From Tannerella sp. (GTDB taxonomy: Bacteria; Bacteroidota; Bacteroidia; Bacteroidales; Tannerellaceae): a DNA stretch of 7,828 nucleotides. The position numbers were made by a program, and so were the translations under genes. Location: assembly GCA_031267485.1 (NCBI GenBank), contig JAIRYY010000043.1:1-7828 (forward strand). The letters are read 5' to 3'. Below are positions 7,253 to 7,828 of this stretch, piece by piece (the first letter of the stretch is position 1; each line of letters begins with the position of its first letter). The notes beneath the pieces are model-generated. The model made no database searches. It was not told the DNA's origin and saw only the letters and a list, made by a program, of their open reading frames with translations.

Positions 7253-7318
7253 CTAAGGCTCAGTCCACTCCAGGCCGTGCTCCATCAAATCATTTTTCGG
7301 ATCAAGATAAATTGCCAT
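7253..7318 (-). pseudogene. Probable remnant of an Rpn/PD-(D/E)XK family transposase (21 codons)
   Basis: The ORF starts at an ATG at 7316-7318 and stops at TAG 7253-7255. Its first eleven residues, MAIYLDPKNDL, closely resemble the start of Bacteroidetes Rpn-family (recombination-promoting nuclease/PD-(D/E)XK) transposases, which from memory begin M-A-x-Y-L-D-P-K-N-D-L-T-F-K. The match stops abruptly there, and ten unrelated residues ending WTEP follow before the stop. An internal deletion that left the start and removed the rest is the simplest reading. It ends 42 bp before the Gfo/Idh start and follows a good -7 box. A translated leader peptide for the operon is a less likely alternative. 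Confidence 0.55.
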
Positions 7319-7355
7319 ATTCGCTTTTACTGACTTAAATGACCACTTCAGGAAG

Positions 7356-7363
7356 CAAAGATA
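7356..7363 (-). promoter_or_regulatory. Promoter -7 box upstream of the Gfo/Idh-DUF1080 operon
   Basis: On the minus strand TATCTTTG followed by GC matches the Bacteroidetes -7 consensus TAnnTTTG exactly. No TTTG is found 19-21 bp upstream (TAGG/ATAG/AATA occur there), so the -33 element is poor. A start near 7349 would give a leader of about 140 nt to the Gfo/Idh ATG, running through the transposase remnant. It may be the old promoter of that remnant now serving the operon. No better promoter was found in 7211-7355. Confidence 0.5.
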
Positions 7364-7425
7364 AATGACTTTTTCCATTTTTCCTATTAAAATACGGAAT
7401 TTATCTCATATCCATTATATAATCA

Positions 7426-7497
7426 TAATCTGCGCAAATCTGCGTGCATCTGCGAACAACAAACCGGTCCGCAGATTGCATGGATTTACACAGATGA
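7426..7497. repeat. Imperfect palindrome made of ATCTGCG units
   Basis: The left arm (7426-7457) contains three spaced ATCTGCG copies (7428-7434, 7438-7444, 7448-7454). The right arm (7467-7497) carries the complementary cgcagat plus diverged copies. The arms match over about 31-32 bp with several mismatches and one gap, around a 9-base loop (7458-7466). It would fold into a long hairpin in RNA or single-stranded DNA. It resembles dispersed intergenic REP-like elements built on CTGCG units, but the copy number elsewhere cannot be seen. Confidence 0.75.
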
Positions 7498-7516
7498 AGT
7501 AATGAGATCGAGAGAA

Positions 7517-7552
7517 CAAAAAGAGAGGAACATCATTGATGATGCCCCTCTC
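7517..7552 (-). terminator. Intrinsic terminator of the unidentified right-hand gene
   Basis: On the minus strand GAGAGGGGCATCA and TGATGTTCCTCTC form a 13-bp stem in which the central GG/TT are G-U pairs, with a TCAA loop, followed by TTTTTG. Read on the plus strand the same two positions are A/C mismatches. This makes the minus strand the functional direction, matching the gene that ends at 7628, 75 nt upstream. Confidence 0.85.
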
Positions 7553-7561
7553 CCTCCTTGC

Positions 7562-7582
7562 GATTTTTTGTGTCAAAAAATC
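7562..7582. repeat. Short perfect AT-rich inverted repeat
   Basis: GATTTTTTG and CAAAAAATC (9 bp each) flank a 3-base loop (tgt). It lies between the stop of the right-hand partial gene and its GC-rich terminator. It is mostly A-T pairs, so it may be incidental or a weak auxiliary terminator. Confidence 0.5.
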
Positions 7583-7627
7583 AAATTAATACACCCGCGG
7601 CTAATTCTTTTCTAATTGTTTTTTTAT

Positions 7628-7828
7628 CTAAAAAATTTGCGATGCAACTTTCTTTTTTGCATTCTCAATTCTTTCCATTTCTTCTTGCGATATCGGTGTG
7701 GAATTCACATCTGTTCCATTTTCACATAACGCACGATCCGCACTCCATTTCGGAACTGACGGATTTGTTTCACGCATGATGCCATAATGTGTCAGTCGGT
7801 CGTATGTAATAGCTGCCGCATACGTAAA
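7628..7828 (-). CDS. Unidentified protein, C-terminal 66 residues (partial)
   Basis: An open frame enters from the right edge with the last window base in phase and ends at TAG (7628-7630). It is real coding sequence by context: same strand as its neighbours and followed by a strong intrinsic terminator. The visible part contains TYDRLTHYGIMRETNPSVPKW, then CENGTDVNSTPISQEEMERI and a basic end AKKKVASQIF. The tail from about residue 47 looks helical and charged. I do not recognise the family. The codons are more A/T-rich at third positions than those of murB or the DUF1080 gene, which could mean a transferred origin, but 66 codons is too few to be sure. Confidence 0.75.
   Translation of the reverse strand, partial: FTYAAAITYDRLTHYGIMRETNPSVPKWSADRALCENGTDVNSTPISQEEMERIENAKKKVASQIF

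Larger units (their letters stand above)
7211..7627. other. 417-bp non-coding stretch between right-hand gene and Gfo/Idh operon
   Basis: No intact gene was found here on either strand. From right to left it holds a small AT-rich inverted repeat, the terminator of the right-hand gene, the ATCTGCG palindrome, a -7 promoter box and the 21-codon transposase remnant. The remaining pieces (7211-7252, 7364-7425) are AT-rich with no structure I could support. The mix of repeat and transposase remains suggests a site of past insertion and deletion. Confidence 0.7.

Noticed and set aside
7211..7355. A riboswitch or structured leader ahead of the Gfo/Idh gene
   Set aside because: The leader is AT-rich with only 5-bp stems and shows no conserved riboswitch core that I recognise. 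The small ORF explains part of it better.
7558..7779. Plus-strand 73-codon frame at the right end
   Set aside because: It overlaps the minus-strand partial gene and its terminator region, and its low-complexity F/S/H composition is typical of antisense of a lysine/glutamate-rich end.

Overview
The window looks like part of a Bacteroidales (Bacteroidetes) chromosome. Three signs support this. Several genes and RNAs are preceded by the phylum's own vegetative promoter (TTTG, then 19-21 bp, then TAnnTTTG); two copies here match it exactly. Most starts have A-rich rather than Shine-Dalgarno leaders. The protein families (SPOR lipoprotein, Tat-exported Gfo/Idh oxidoreductase, HEAT plus 3-keto-disaccharide hydrolase/DUF1080 protein, Bacteroidetes-type IS66, Rpn-type transposase remnant) are typical of the group. 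The genus cannot be fixed from the sequence. Every recognised gene lies on the minus strand, so the reading order of transcription runs from the right end to the left end of the window.

Right end (7211-7828). The C-terminal 66 codons of an unrecognised AT-rich gene enter from outside and end at 7628, followed by a good intrinsic terminator (7517-7552). Next come an imperfect 31-32 bp-arm palindrome built from ATCTGCG units (7426-7497), a promoter-like -7 box (7356-7363) and a 21-codon ORF (7253-7318). Its first eleven residues look like the start of an Rpn/PD-(D/E)XK transposase, so it is probably a deletion remnant.

Centre (2460-7210). Two genes form a probable operon: a Tat-exported Gfo/Idh/MocA dehydrogenase and a very large exported protein with about 650 residues of HEAT-like repeats and two C-terminal DUF1080 domains. 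The pair fits a route in which a sugar unit is first oxidised to a 3-keto-glycoside and then cleaved by a DUF1080 domain outside the cytoplasm. This is the most interesting metabolic content of the window. The 50 bp between the genes consists almost entirely of two short tandem repeats.

Left-centre (634-2387). Cell-envelope and housekeeping genes follow: a SPOR-domain lipoprotein with its own consensus promoter and terminator, then murB (peptidoglycan precursor synthesis), then a tRNA-Cys(GCA) gene with a perfect promoter and a strong terminator hairpin.

Left end (1-577). Beyond the tRNA terminator are two identical 29-bp direct repeats separated by 37 bp, immediately next to what appears to be the end of an IS66-family insertion sequence. 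Its tnpB gene lies at 75-410 and the rest of the element continues out of the window.
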